Position numbers and translations under genes: made by a program. The notes beneath the pieces are model-generated. The model saw nothing but the letters and a program-made list of their open reading frames with translations. It was not told the DNA's origin and made no database searches. A DNA stretch of 64,000 nucleotides from Lewinellaceae bacterium (GTDB lineage Bacteria > Bacteroidota > Bacteroidia > Chitinophagales > Saprospiraceae): positions 124,001 through 188,000 of the forward strand of contig JADJOD010000006.1 in assembly GCA_016713985.1 (NCBI GenBank). Reading direction: 5' to 3'. This document shows positions 1 to 9,359 of this stretch, in pieces. How positions within the stretch are numbered: position 1 is the first letter of the stretch; the number at the start of each line of letters is the position of its first letter.

Positions 1-26
1 GTTTCAACACCAAATTTTATCACAAC

Positions 27-892
27 ATGAAAAAACTATCCTTTTCAACTGCCTTTTTGTTGCTGGTGACCTTTATGCCGGCATTTTCACAGATCAAAAC
101 ACCTCAGCCGAGCCCTACCTGCAAGGTAAGCCAGGATGTCGGTTTGATCAAAGTGGACCTCGATTACTCCCGTCCAAGCGCCAAAGGCCGCAAAGTTATG
201 GGAGATGTGGTGCCTTTTGGCGCTTTGTGGCGCACCGGCGCCAATGCATCCACCAAAGTATCGTTCAGCGATGACGCCTCCGCAGGTGGAGTAAAACTCG
301 CGAAAGGTACTTATGCCTTGTACACCATTCCGGGAGAAAAAGAATGGACCATTATTTTTTACAAAAACACGACCTTCTGGGCGCGCCCGATGCCGCCGAT
401 TTTAAGGAAGAAGACGTAGCCGCGCGTTTCAACGTACCGGTTACGCCCCTCAACGACAAGGTGGAAACCTTTACGATGAACTTCAACAACCTGAAAAACA
501 ACGGCGCCGATCTCGAAATCAGCTGGGAAAACACCAAAGTTATCGTGCCGATCACGGTGGATACCGACGGCAAGGTGATGGCAGACATCAAAGCCACGAT
601 GGACGGCCCCTCTTCCAACTCCTACTGGGCGGCTGGCCGTTACTATTTTGAAGAGAAAAAAGACATGAAGCAGGCCTTAGACTGGGTGAACAAAGCCATG
701 GAAAAAGGCGGCGAAAAATTCTGGATGCTGCGTGTAAAAGCGCAAATCCAGGCAGAACTGGGCCAGGTGAAAGAAGCTATTGCCACGGCTGAAAAAAGCA
801 TCGAACAAGCCAAAGCCGAAAAAAATGACGACTACGTTCGGATGAATGAAAAATCCATCGCCGAATGGAAGAAAAAAGCAGGCATTAAATAA
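27..892 (+). CDS. Exported DUF2911 family protein (frameshifted)
   Basis: Exported protein of the DUF2911 family; the biochemical function is unknown. Residues 1-21 are a signal peptide ending at a Ser-Gln site. The family core follows, with RPSAKGRKVMGDVVPFG and LWRTGANASTKVSF (about residues 50-80) and then GTYALYTIPG. The last 90 residues are helical and TPR-like (an AAGRYYFEEKKDMKQAL segment and an amphipathic Lys/Glu helix). The first frame runs into unrelated sequence after KNTTFW and stops at 419. The next frame continues the family sequence from GAPDAADFKEED to the stop at 892. Restoring one G in the GGG at 379-381 rejoins the two parts as a 288-residue protein, which fits the family. 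The break is therefore either a one-base sequencing loss or a recent mutation. The gene appears monocistronic and is followed by a strong terminator. Confidence 0.8.
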
Positions 893-920
893 TTGTCCGC
901 CTGAATACACCACGAACTAC

Positions 921-956
921 GGGCGGCCTTTTCTCCGGAAAGGGCCGCCTTTTTTG
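921..956 (+). terminator. Rho-independent terminator after the DUF2911 gene
   Basis: A GC-rich stem, GGCGGCC (922-928) pairing with GGCCGCC (943-949), is followed directly by a run of six T. It lies 30 bases after the stop of the upstream gene, so it most likely ends that transcript. Confidence 0.8.
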
Positions 957-1138
957 TTTTTTGTATCGCGGAGGGGATATCCTGTCTACATCCTCCACTA
1001 TTTTACTGCTATATTTGCTTTACAATTGATTGTTAACCGCTTTTAAGTAGCAGGGCGGAAACCTTTTCCGTCCAGGTGATTCATTTTCAGAATGTTCCGA
1101 AGAAAATTGGTGTCATTTAATTTTGCCCTTGTACTTAT

Positions 1139-2401
1139 ATGAAAAAAATACTTACCTCCGTTTTGTTGTTTTCCACCGTCGCCCTAACGGCGGCCTTCGC
1201 CCAGAACCCGGGTTGCGACGGCATACGGTACAAGAATAATGTTTTTACCGGCGTCAAAAAAACCACGGTGCAATACGCTACGGCGGTAAATCAGGCCAAC
1301 GTCTCGCTGGAATTGATGATGGACGTATACGAGCCGGAAGGCGACATTATCGCCAAACGCCCGGTGGTGGTGCTGGCGCACGGCGGCAGTTTTATGACCG
1401 GCAACAAAACCGATATGAAACGCTGGTGCGAACTCTTAGCCAAAAAAGGCTATGTGGCCGCTTCCATCCAGTACCGGCTTTTCCCGCTCTTTATTTTGGG
1501 TTTGCCCGATTCCACGGAGATTTTTGACACAGCCGTGCGGGCCGTAGGCGATATGAAGTGCGCCGTGCGATTCCTCCGGGAAGATGCCGCCACTGCCGGC
1601 GTTTTTCGCGCCGATCCGGACAATATTTTTGTCGGCGGGTATTCGGCGGGCTCCGTAATTGCCTTACACGCGGGTTTTCTCGACAGCAACGACGTCGTGC
1701 CTTCCTTCATCCAAACCATCCTCGACGCAAACGGAGGGGTGAACGGCAATACCGGAAGTACCCTCAACCAGACCTACTCTTCTTCTATAAAAGCCGTGGT
1801 AAACATGTCCGGCGGTCTGTACCGCAGTTTCTGGGTTGATGCCGGCAACGTGCCGGTGACCAGTATTCACGGCGACAACGACGGAACGGTCCCCTACACC
1901 AGCGGACTCGCGGCCAATATCGCCTACCTGGAAGGCAGCAGCCTGGTCCGGCAGGAGGCAAATAATGCCGGTTTGTTGAATGACTTAGTCACCGTGCCGG
2001 GCGGCGGCCACACGGATATTTACGATCCCGCCAAATTGCAGTTTGCGCCTTTTGTCGACTCCTTCTGGGTAAACGCAACCACCCTGCTGGAATACCTGAG
2101 CTGCCAGGTTGAGGTTACCGCCGTCGATGATCTTTATGAAAAAGCGGGAGATTGGGGCATCGATCCGAATCCGGCGGTTTCCGGCCAGGTTTGCACGATT
2201 CGTTTCCCGGAATCGGTGCAACGCGCCGGCATCACGCTTACGGACCTTTCGGGGAAAGTTGTCGCGCAGGCAAGCAACTTGCAGCCGTCCGAAACGATTC
2301 GCTGGCCGGCGGCGCCGGCCGGTATTTATTCGGCGCAATTCGTGGATATGGATAATGCGGATCGGGTTTTCCGGGCGAAAAAGGTGGTGTTGATACGATG
2401 A
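1139..2401 (+). CDS. Secreted alpha/beta-hydrolase (carboxylesterase-like) with T9SS sorting domain
   Basis: Predicted secreted serine esterase or lipase of 420 residues. Residues 1-22 are a signal peptide (ending AFAQ). The catalytic fold shows the oxyanion motif HGGSF at residue 81, the nucleophile elbow GYSAG with Ser169, an acid motif HGDNDGTVPY and a His motif GGGHTDIYD. This is the arrangement of carboxylesterase/BD-FAE type hydrolases acting on ester substrates; the actual substrate cannot be read from sequence. The last 80 residues (from DWGIDPNPAVSGQ, with ITLTDLSGKVV and PAGIYSAQF) form a type A T9SS sorting domain, so the enzyme should be exported through the type IX system and probably attached to the surface or released. 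A match to the Bacteroidota -7 element (TAATTTTG) lies at 1118-1125. The gene converges on a histidine kinase gene across a long hairpin. Confidence 0.85.
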   Translation: MKKILTSVLLFSTVALTAAFAQNPGCDGIRYKNNVFTGVKKTTVQYATAVNQANVSLELMMDVYEPEGDIIAKRPVVVLAHGGSFMTGNKTDMKRWCELLAKKGYVAASIQYRLFPLFILGLPDSTEIFDTAVRAVGDMKCAVRFLREDAATAGVFRADPDNIFVGGYSAGSVIALHAGFLDSNDVVPSFIQTILDANGGVNGNTGSTLNQTYSSSIKAVVNMSGGLYRSFWVDAGNVPVTSIHGDNDGTVPYTSGLAANIAYLEGSSLVRQEANNAGLLNDLVTVPGGGHTDIYDPAKLQFAPFVDSFWVNATTLLEYLSCQVEVTAVDDLYEKAGDWGIDPNPAVSGQVCTIRFPESVQRAGITLTDLSGKVVAQASNLQPSETIRWPAAPAGIYSAQFVDMDNADRVFRAKKVVLIR

Positions 2402-2407
2402 AAGGCT

Positions 2408-2480
2408 TAAGTGTGGCATGAATTAATTGTCTAAAAAATTGATTTTCAATTTTTTAGACAATTAATTCATGCCACACTTA
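2408..2480. terminator. 35-bp-arm perfect hairpin between convergent genes
   Basis: A perfect inverted repeat: the arms at 2408-2442 and 2446-2480 are 35 bases each and the loop is three T. It carries an A6/T6 run in the upper stem, so either strand would give a stem followed by or containing T residues. It sits between two convergent genes, overlaps the TAA stop of the kinase gene (2478-2480), and starts seven bases after the esterase stop. A bidirectional terminator is the simplest reading. The length and perfection are unusual for a terminator and would also fit a mobile palindromic element. Confidence 0.7.
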
Positions 2481-4355
2481 GGCTTCCAACGGCAAAGAAA
2501 GGTACACCTCCGTTCCCTTCCCCGGCCCGGCCGAAATCCGGAATTCACCGCGAACGTCGCGGGCCCGTTTTTCCATATTGCCCAGGCCGTTGCCTTTTGG
2601 CGTTGTGGCGGAATCAAAACCAATGCCGTTGTCGGCTACGGAAAGGGTCAGGTTTTCGCCGGTCAGATGCAGGCTGATGTCCATGCGGGTACAATTGCTG
2701 TACTTCACGGCATTGTTGACCGCCTCTTTAAAAACGAGGTAAACATTGCGCCGGGTGGCGATGTCGAGGTTTCGGACGGGCAAATTTCGGGGTATATCCA
2801 TTTGATAATCAATATCTTTTGCGTCGAGTACTTTTACAGCGTATTCCCGCATACGGTCGGCCATGTCGTTGAGGTAATCGGGGTTGGGTTTTACGGCCCA
2901 GATCAGGTCGCTGATACTTTCCAGCGTTGTTTGCGCATTTCGGATGATCTGCTCTAAAAGCGGGGCCGTTTCGGGCGCTTTTTGCGCCAGTTGTGCATAA
3001 GCCACCTGGCTGAGTATACGAATACTCGACATGGACGCAGCCACGTCGTCGTGCAGGTCGCGCGCGATCTGGTCTTTCACCTGTTGCTCCGCTTCCTGTA
3101 TCTCTAATTGTCTTTTTTGCTGCGCCATCGTCAGTTTTAACTGCAACAGGCTGCGGTCCACATCCACCGAGCGGTGCCATTTTGAAAAACCGATGGTGAA
3201 TACCAGCACCTCCACGACAAAACCAAAAACCACACCGTGCTGGATGAGCGGATAGGAAGGGATCAATGCCAGGTTTCGCAGGAGGATCGCAACAAACGAC
3301 AGGCTCAGCGGAATAAAAGCCACCAATGCCAGGCGCGCGCGCGCGCTCACCCTGAAATATTGCAAAGAAAGATATAATGCGCTCAGTGTGAACAGAATAA
3401 AGAACACGTTTAGCGACGTAAACAAATACTGCAGGAGTGTTCTTCGCCCGATGGACTCCAGTATCCAGATCAATATCACGCTGATGGAAATGCCGCCCAC
3501 ACAAATTTTAACAAACTTGTCCCACAGCGGCGCCAGGTCCCGGAGCCGCAAAAACTTGCGCAAAAACAAGCCGTAAGTCGCCGCAATAAGCGACGAAATG
3601 CACTGATGGCCAATGTGGGAAAGCAAGCCGAAGTCGGCGGAATAGTTGTACAATTCCCGCATCAGGATATTCAGGATATAGGCGCTGTACAGGAGGTACA
3701 TGCCGTCGCGGTATTGAGCGAATAAAATGAGGCTGAACACAAATGAAACCAGCATAACCCCCAGAAAAATGCCGAACAGAGCCATGTTCCAGCGGTTCAA
3801 CAGGCCAAAATCTTCGACGGTATGCAGGCTCAGGTTCAGATACATGGAGCCGATGTGGTTGGACGTGGCTGCGATGAACTCGTTTTCTCCCGGCAGCAGG
3901 GTGACGGGAAAATGAAACCCGTCGGTCAGTTCATAACGAATATTGCCGTGCATTTCCGCTCCTACCTTTCCCAGGTGCAAGGGCCGGCCACCCGGCTGCA
4001 TTTGCCAGAGTTCGAACGACTCGATGTTTTTCCGGTTGAGCCGCAGGAACAAGGTCCGGGCTTGATCCACGTTCCGGATCTTAAAACGCAGCCAGTATTG
4101 CGACGGATCGTTTCCAAAGGTAAGAAAAGGGGTGTTGCCCGGCCTGAAATCGCCATTCCGGCCTCCCGACACGATATCGGTAATGGTTATGGAATAAGCG
4201 GAATCGCGCAGCCAGTCGGGGGCGATCAGTTCAGAGCAAAACGATGCATCAACCTCACACCGGTTCTGGGCATCGGAAACGACGCACAAAAAACCGGCAA
4301 AACCAACGGCCAGGATCGTTCGGATCCATAAAAAGCAAGGGGAGGCGGGCATCAT
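2478..4355 (-). CDS. Sensor histidine kinase, 7TMR-DISM type with HisKA_3 and HATPase domains
   Basis: Membrane sensor kinase of 625 residues. A signal segment (residues 1-29) is followed by an extracytoplasmic 7TMR-DISMED2-like beta domain (about 40-180), seven membrane helices (about 188-395), a coiled coil (about 400-430), the dimerisation/phosphoacceptor helix with IARDLHDDVAAS (His435), and a C-terminal ATPase domain with NVYLVFKEAVNNAVKYS (N box) and GNGLGNMEKRA (G box). This is the NarX/LytS-like subclass that normally phosphorylates LuxR-type regulators. DISMED2 domains are thought to bind carbohydrate or small ligands. No response regulator lies next to it; murB is upstream on the same strand. 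Two adjacent ATG codons (4355 and 4352) could serve as start. Its stop is inside the long hairpin. Confidence 0.9.
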   Translation of the reverse strand: MMPASPCFLWIRTILAVGFAGFLCVVSDAQNRCEVDASFCSELIAPDWLRDSAYSITITDIVSGGRNGDFRPGNTPFLTFGNDPSQYWLRFKIRNVDQARTLFLRLNRKNIESFELWQMQPGGRPLHLGKVGAEMHGNIRYELTDGFHFPVTLLPGENEFIAATSNHIGSMYLNLSLHTVEDFGLLNRWNMALFGIFLGVMLVSFVFSLILFAQYRDGMYLLYSAYILNILMRELYNYSADFGLLSHIGHQCISSLIAATYGLFLRKFLRLRDLAPLWDKFVKICVGGISISVILIWILESIGRRTLLQYLFTSLNVFFILFTLSALYLSLQYFRVSARARLALVAFIPLSLSFVAILLRNLALIPSYPLIQHGVVFGFVVEVLVFTIGFSKWHRSVDVDRSLLQLKLTMAQQKRQLEIQEAEQQVKDQIARDLHDDVAASMSSIRILSQVAYAQLAQKAPETAPLLEQIIRNAQTTLESISDLIWAVKPNPDYLNDMADRMREYAVKVLDAKDIDYQMDIPRNLPVRNLDIATRRNVYLVFKEAVNNAVKYSNCTRMDISLHLTGENLTLSVADNGIGFDSATTPKGNGLGNMEKRARDVRGEFRISAGPGKGTEVYLSLPLEA

Positions 4356-4558
4356 TCGGAAAAAATGTTACATCCGGCGGGGTCGGAGCGGATATACGGT
4401 AAAACGTCATCTACGAGCAAATTTCGTTCCGGACGAAATTTTAACACGTTTCAGCGGAAAAAAAAGGTTGGCCCAAAAAGGTTTGGCACGGTTTTTCCAA
4501 AAGGAGTAACGAAAGGGCTAACATTTGATTGGTTAATTGTTTTCATGGTTATGTTGTG

Positions 4559-4585
4559 GCCGTCCAGTCGAAAAGACTGGACGGC
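4559..4585. terminator. Possible terminator hairpin between murB and the kinase gene
   Basis: Perfect 11-bp arms, GCCGTCCAGTC (4559-4569) and its complement (4575-4585), with a GAAAA loop. A short T-rich tract (TTTCT) follows on the plus strand only. The hairpin lies eight bases beyond the murB stop, in the 238-base gap before the kinase gene. It may weaken or stop read-through from murB although the minus-strand T tract is poor. Nothing else is evident in this gap. Confidence 0.45.
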
Positions 4586-4593
4586 TTTCTAAT

Positions 4594-5610
4594 TTAAACA
4601 ATATTCACCTCCGGCTCCAGCCGCACCCCGAATTTTTTTTCCACCGAATCAATAATGGCATACGCGAGGTTTTTCACTTCTTCGCCCGTAGCGCCGCCGT
4701 AGTTGACAAGCACAAGTGCCTGCCGCTCGTAACAGCCGGTATTGCCCACCCGTTTTCCTTTCCAGCCGCATTGTTCGATGAGCCAGCCGGCGGGTATTTT
4801 TACCCGTTCGCCGCCGGGTGTGGTGTTAAAGGATGGCGCGGCCGGGTATCCTTTTTGAATCCGTTCCAGCACGCTGCGCGGCACTTCCGGGTTTTTAAAA
4901 AAACTGCCGCAATTGCCGGTTTGTGCGGGGTCGGGTAGTTTGGACGAACGGATCTGAATAACCGCCCGGCTGATATCGGCGATGGAAGGGTTTTCCACAC
5001 CATTGATTTCCAGCGTTTTGCGAATATCGCCGTACGAGACGTTGAGCCGGTGTTTCCGGCTGCTCAGGGACAAGGTGACGCTTGTAATGCAATATTTCCC
5101 TTTTGCTTCCCGCTTAAAAAAACTGTCGCGATAACCGAAGCGACATTGCGGCCGGTTAAACCGGCGCATTTTGCCGGTATCGAGGTCGACAGCCTGGAGA
5201 CTTACAAAAAGGTCTTTGAGTTCCACCCCGTACGCACCGATGTTTTGCACCGGCGCGGCGCCCACGGTGCCGGGAATCAGGCTGAGGTTTTCCACCCCGC
5301 CGAAACCGTTTTGTACGGCCCAAACGACAAAATGGTGCCATACCTCGCCGCCGCCGATTTCCACCCAGACTTTATTTTTAAACCTGCGCACCACGTTGAT
5401 CCCGCGGATGGCGTTTTTCAAAACTAAGCCTTCCACATTCCGGGTAAACAGGATATTGCTGCCGCCACCGAGCACCAGCAGGGGCCCCTGGCGCCGGCGC
5501 AATAACCCGGTGAGTTCGTCCACCGTTTTCACTGCTGCAAATTGTTCGGCCTGCACGTCGATGCCAAAAGTATTGCAGGGAAGCAGGGAATAGGATTGCT
5601 GGATCGTCAT
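4594..5610 (-). CDS. murB: UDP-N-acetylenolpyruvoylglucosamine reductase
   Basis: Cytoplasmic flavoenzyme of peptidoglycan synthesis. It reduces UDP-GlcNAc-enolpyruvate to UDP-MurNAc with NADPH. The protein has 338 residues, usual for type I MurB. Visible are the FAD-binding segment LVLGGGSNILF, the motif NLSLIPGTVGAAPVQNIGAYG, YRDSFFK, and the active-site segment GNCGSFFKNP whose Ser is the proton donor. The C-terminal domain ends RLEPEVNIV. An upstream in-frame TTG at 5634 exists, but the ATG at 5610 gives the normal N terminus (MTIQQSYSLLPCNTFGI), so I use that. The upstream exported protein gene ends 20 bases before this start, which suggests co-transcription. Confidence 0.96.
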   Translation of the reverse strand: MTIQQSYSLLPCNTFGIDVQAEQFAAVKTVDELTGLLRRRQGPLLVLGGGSNILFTRNVEGLVLKNAIRGINVVRRFKNKVWVEIGGGEVWHHFVVWAVQNGFGGVENLSLIPGTVGAAPVQNIGAYGVELKDLFVSLQAVDLDTGKMRRFNRPQCRFGYRDSFFKREAKGKYCITSVTLSLSSRKHRLNVSYGDIRKTLEINGVENPSIADISRAVIQIRSSKLPDPAQTGNCGSFFKNPEVPRSVLERIQKGYPAAPSFNTTPGGERVKIPAGWLIEQCGWKGKRVGNTGCYERQALVLVNYGGATGEEVKNLAYAIIDSVEKKFGVRLEPEVNIV

Positions 5611-5630
5611 CTGGATTGCGGCAAAAGTGA

Positions 5631-6815
5631 TCAATCAAACAGGCATTTTGCCTGCCGCAGGAGCAGGTCGATGTTCTGAACCTCGTAATCTTCGTACCCG
5701 GTACTCCACGATACCCGGATTTTGTCGATCTCGGTTTTGCGGAGTTTTTTCAGCGCGGAAGGGTCGAGGGTGTATTGTCCGCGGTAGCTGTAAACTTGTC
5801 CGGAAGGGTCCAAAACGCCGTCGTCGTTGCGCAAATTACTGGCACTGAAGGTGGTACCGTCTATAAATTTCAGGATTACCACGCTGTTCCTGTTGAGGCT
5901 GCCAAAGGTTCGGCGCGCATTGTTGTCGCGAATGCTGAAGGTCAGGTGCAGGCTGATCGTTGATCCGCCGGTAGAAAGCGCGGCTTCACAAATAATATGC
6001 GGCTGATCGGGTGTCAGGTATTTTTTCATCAGTTCGTTGGTGAACCGGAAAAGTTCTTCCCGCTGCGATTCCCGGTAGGTCTCTCCGGAAAACTCGTCCC
6101 GGGTACTCACCGCCAAGGAACAGGGGCGTTGCGGCGGGTGCAACATCACGTCTTCACCCGGATCATAGGGTTTGAACCGGGGGGCGGCGGATTTTTCCCG
6201 GGTTTTCCGTTTTTCCGGATTGGGCTCTTCCGTTGCGGCCGGTAAAGTGGTTTGCGCCGGGTCCGCGCTGTCGGGCGGGGCCACTCCTTCGGCGCCGATA
6301 ATAGCCGCCACCGGTTTTTCGACGGGTGGAGGCGGGTAAAGCGACAGGTACGATTCCCGAACCTGTTTATAACATTTTGTCAGGTTTTTGCGCTGCATCG
6401 CGGCGTCCATGCCGGATACTTTTTCGGCAAATTCCGCCGTTTTGGAGGTTTGTTTTTGCTGTTTCAAGGCATCTTTTTCCAATTTTCGGGCTCTTTTGGC
6501 GATACCGGACAGTGAGTCGCGGCTGCTTTTGGAAGCCGTCGAATCCTGTTGGGCGGCAAGAAGCGCCTGCCCTGCGGCTGCGGCCTCTGAAGCGGCGCGC
6601 TGCGTTTTGAGCGTCCATTCGGCTTCGTACGTTTTGACGTGTTCGAAAAGTCGCAACACCTCGGCATTCAGATCGGCGTCGGAAAGGCTGTCGGGGTGCG
6701 GAATCGAATCCGGAGGAGCAACGGAGGGTTGTTGTGCCAGCGCCCAAAACCAACTGCAACAGAAAAAAATGATGGCCGGCAAGCAGCGGCTCAACCGTTT
6801 TAAACGGTAGTTCAT
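5631..6815 (-). CDS. Exported coiled-coil protein of unknown function
   Basis: Not recognised as a named family. The product has 394 residues from the ATG at 6815; a TTG at 6821 is less likely. Residues 1-28 form a signal peptide (FFCCSWFWALAQQ). The next 110 residues are rich in Ala, Glu and Lys and look like a coiled coil (TYEAEWTLKTQRAASEAAAA). A Pro-rich linker follows (about residues 145-210). A conserved-looking C-terminal domain (about 245-394) has alternating beta strands such as ISLHLTFSIRDNNARR and VVILKFIDGTTF and ends YEDYEVQNIDLLLRQAKCLFD. It probably lies in the periplasm. It is the first gene of a pair with murB, which starts about 20 bases downstream; a role near the cell wall is only a contextual guess. 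Confidence 0.75.
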   Translation of the reverse strand: MNYRLKRLSRCLPAIIFFCCSWFWALAQQPSVAPPDSIPHPDSLSDADLNAEVLRLFEHVKTYEAEWTLKTQRAASEAAAAGQALLAAQQDSTASKSSRDSLSGIAKRARKLEKDALKQQKQTSKTAEFAEKVSGMDAAMQRKNLTKCYKQVRESYLSLYPPPPVEKPVAAIIGAEGVAPPDSADPAQTTLPAATEEPNPEKRKTREKSAAPRFKPYDPGEDVMLHPPQRPCSLAVSTRDEFSGETYRESQREELFRFTNELMKKYLTPDQPHIICEAALSTGGSTISLHLTFSIRDNNARRTFGSLNRNSVVILKFIDGTTFSASNLRNDDGVLDPSGQVYSYRGQYTLDPSALKKLRKTEIDKIRVSWSTGYEDYEVQNIDLLLRQAKCLFD

Positions 6816-6963
6816 AAGCAAAAAGTTAATTCAAAACGGATAGTGTCGGTGAAAAACCGGAGCAAACCCTACTTTCGCAGCAAAAGTAACTTCTTTGCGG
6901 CATACAGAAGATCTGGAAGTCGCGAGGCAACATTCCTGTATTCACCTATCCGGCCACGTTCGT

Positions 6964-9122
6964 ATGAAAGCACTGTACACTTTATTCTTTTTCCTGAGTA
7001 TTTTATTCCTAACTGCCTGCGAATCAGGCAATAAACAAATGAACGCCCAAACGATGGAGTTTAAACAGATACCGGTTACCTACCCGGCTACACGAAAAGA
7101 TACCGGTATAACGGACCAATATTTCGGCACGGAAATAAAAGACCCCTATCGCTGGCTGGAAGACGATCAGAGCGCCGAAACCAAAGATTGGGTGCAAAAA
7201 CAAAACATCGTCACGTTCGGCTACCTCAGCCAGATCCCTTATCGTGAAAAAATCCGCAAGCGCCTGGAACAGATCTGGAATTATGAAAAATACGGGACCC
7301 CGTTCAAAGAAGGAGGCAAATACTACTTCTTCAAAAACGACGGCCTGCAAAACCAAAGTGTCCTGTACGTGCAGGACAATCCGGACAGCGAGCCAAAAAT
7401 GCTGCTCGACCCCAATACCTTCAGCGCCGACGGCACCACCTCGCTCCAGGAACTCGATTTTTCCAAAGACGGGAAATACCTCGCGTACAGCACCTCTAAG
7501 GGGGGATCGGACTGGCGCACAATTTTTGTCAAAGACCTGAAAACCAACCAGTTACTTGCCGATCAAATCGAGTGGGTAAAGTTCAGCAACATCGCGTGGC
7601 AGGGCGACGGGTTTTATTATACCCGTTTTCCGGAACCGGCAGAGGGCGCCGAACTGACGGCAGCCAACAAGTTCGGCGCCGTATATTTTCACCAACTCGG
7701 CGCCCCGCAGCAGGAAGACCGCCTGGTGTACAGCGACAAATCGCACCCCGATCGTTCCTTCGGGGCCGGCGTCACCGACGACGAGCGTTTTTTATTCGTC
7801 TCGGGTTGGGTAAGGACAATCGGCAACGTGTTGTATTTCAAAGACTTGACAAAAACGGGCAGCGGTTTTACCCCCATATCCGCCACGTTTGAAAAGGACT
7901 TTTCGGTAGTCGACAACCTGGCCGAAAAACTGATCGTGCTGACCAACCAATCGGCGCCCAATCAACGCCTTCTACTGGTCGACACCAACCGGCCCGGGGC
8001 GGGAAACTGGGAAACACTCATTCCCGAGGACAGCGCAGACGTATTACAAAGCGCCGTGGTGTGCGGCGGAAAAATCGTCTGCTCCTACCTGCACAACGCT
8101 TCCAGCGCCCTGCGGGTGTTTGATTTGCAAGGGAAATTCCTCAGGGAAGTGAACTTGCCGGAAATCGGCGCCGTGACTGCCGTGAGCGGGAAAAAGGACG
8201 AACAACAGGCTTTTTTCGGGTTTACTTCCTTCCTGCGGCCCACCACTATCTACGCGCTCGATATGAATGCGCTGGAAATCAAGGTTTTTAAAGCGCCGAA
8301 ATTAGATTTTACCCCGACGCTTTCACCACCGAACAGGTCTGGTATTCGAGCAAAGACGGCACAAAAGTTCCGATGTTCGTCACCCGCAAAAAGAACATCG
8401 CCTACGACGGCAGCAACCCCACCCTCCTGTACGGCTACGGCGGCTTTAATGTTTCCGTATCGCCGGCGTTTTCTCCCTCACGAGCCGTTTTGCTGGAAAA
8501 CAACGGCATTTATGCGGTGGCCAACATTCGCGGCGGGGGTGAATTTGGGGAAAAATGGCACCAGGCCGGCACCAAATGCCGGAAACAAAACGTATTCGAC
8601 GACTTCATTTCCGCTGCGGAATTTCTGATCGGTAAAAAATATACGTCGCGCGAACGTTTGGCCATCCAGGGCGGCTCCAACGGCGGCCTGCTGGTAGGCG
8701 CGTGTATGACCCAGCGCCCCGATCTCTTCGGCGTTTGTTTTCCGGCCGTCGGCGTGTTGGATATGCTTCGTTATCACCAGTTTACCATAGGTTACGCCTG
8801 GGCGACCGACTACGGCCGCAGCGACCAGCAACAGGATTTTCCCTGCCTGTACAAGTATTCGCCGCTGCACAATCTGAAAAAAGTGGCGTACCCGGCGACA
8901 CTCATCACCACCGCCGACCACGACGACCGGGTGGTGCCCGCCCACTCGTTCAAATTTGCCGCCACACTCCAGGAATATCAGCAGGGAGGAAATCCCGCGC
9001 TGATCCGGATCGAAACCAGCGCCGGGCACGGCGCCGGGAAACCTACGAGCAAAAGCATCGAAGAAGCCGCGGATATCATGAGTTTTATGTTGTGGAATAT
9101 GAAAACGCAGGTGGTTTATTGA
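6964..9122 (+). CDS. Prolyl oligopeptidase, lipoprotein (frameshifted)
   Basis: Serine peptidase of family S9A, which cleaves short peptides after proline. The N terminus, FFFLSILFLTAC, is a lipoprotein signal with its lipobox Cys, so the enzyme is probably anchored in an envelope membrane. The N-terminal propeller domain begins with the family motif DPYRWLED. The catalytic domain has YGYGGFNVS, NIRGGGEFGEKWH, the nucleophile GGSNGG, the acid in TADHDDRVVP and the His in SAGHGAGKP. The frame shifts at the T4 run 8307-8310: the upstream frame reads LDFTPTLSPP, whereas the next frame reads YPDAFTTEQVWYSSKDG as expected. Restoring one T gives 719 residues, the usual length. The ATG at 6964 is chosen over an upstream TTG at 6895 because it starts the lipoprotein signal. 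A tandem-repeat tract begins immediately after the stop. Confidence 0.92.
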
Positions 9123-9124
9123 GG

Positions 9125-9345
9125 TTTCGGGGTTTGAGGGTTTCAGAGGTTTAAGGGTTTCAGAGGTTTAAGGGTTTCAGAGGTTTAAGGGTTTCAGAGG
9201 TTTAAGGGTTTCAGAGGTTTAAGGGTTTCAGAGGTTTAAGGGTTTCAGAGGTTTAAGGGGTTTCAGAGGTTTAAGGGTTTCAGAGGTTTCAGAGGTTTAA
9301 GGGTTTCAGGGGTTTTGTGGTTTCAGGGGTTTTGGGGTTTAGGGA
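9125..9345. repeat. 17-bp telomere-like tandem repeat (about nine clean copies)
   Basis: A tract of GTTTCAGAGGTTTAAGG units (17 bp). About nine are clean, one has an extra G, and both ends are degenerate (GTTTCAGGGGTTTTGTG and similar). It fills the gap between the convergent peptidase gene and the helical-repeat gene on the minus strand. The same words recur as an inverted repeat at 48771-48864. No coding potential is evident. Confidence 0.9.
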
Positions 9346-9359
9346 TTAAAGGGTCGTTG

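Noticed and set aside
4365..4592. 75-codon plus-strand open frame between the kinase gene and murB
   Set aside because: Basic low-complexity translation, no start context, and it reads through the hairpin at 4559-4585.
9125..9345. Linear replicon end (true telomere)
   Set aside because: The tract lies between two normal chromosomal genes with continuous sequence on both sides, and a related inverted copy lies at 48.8 kb.
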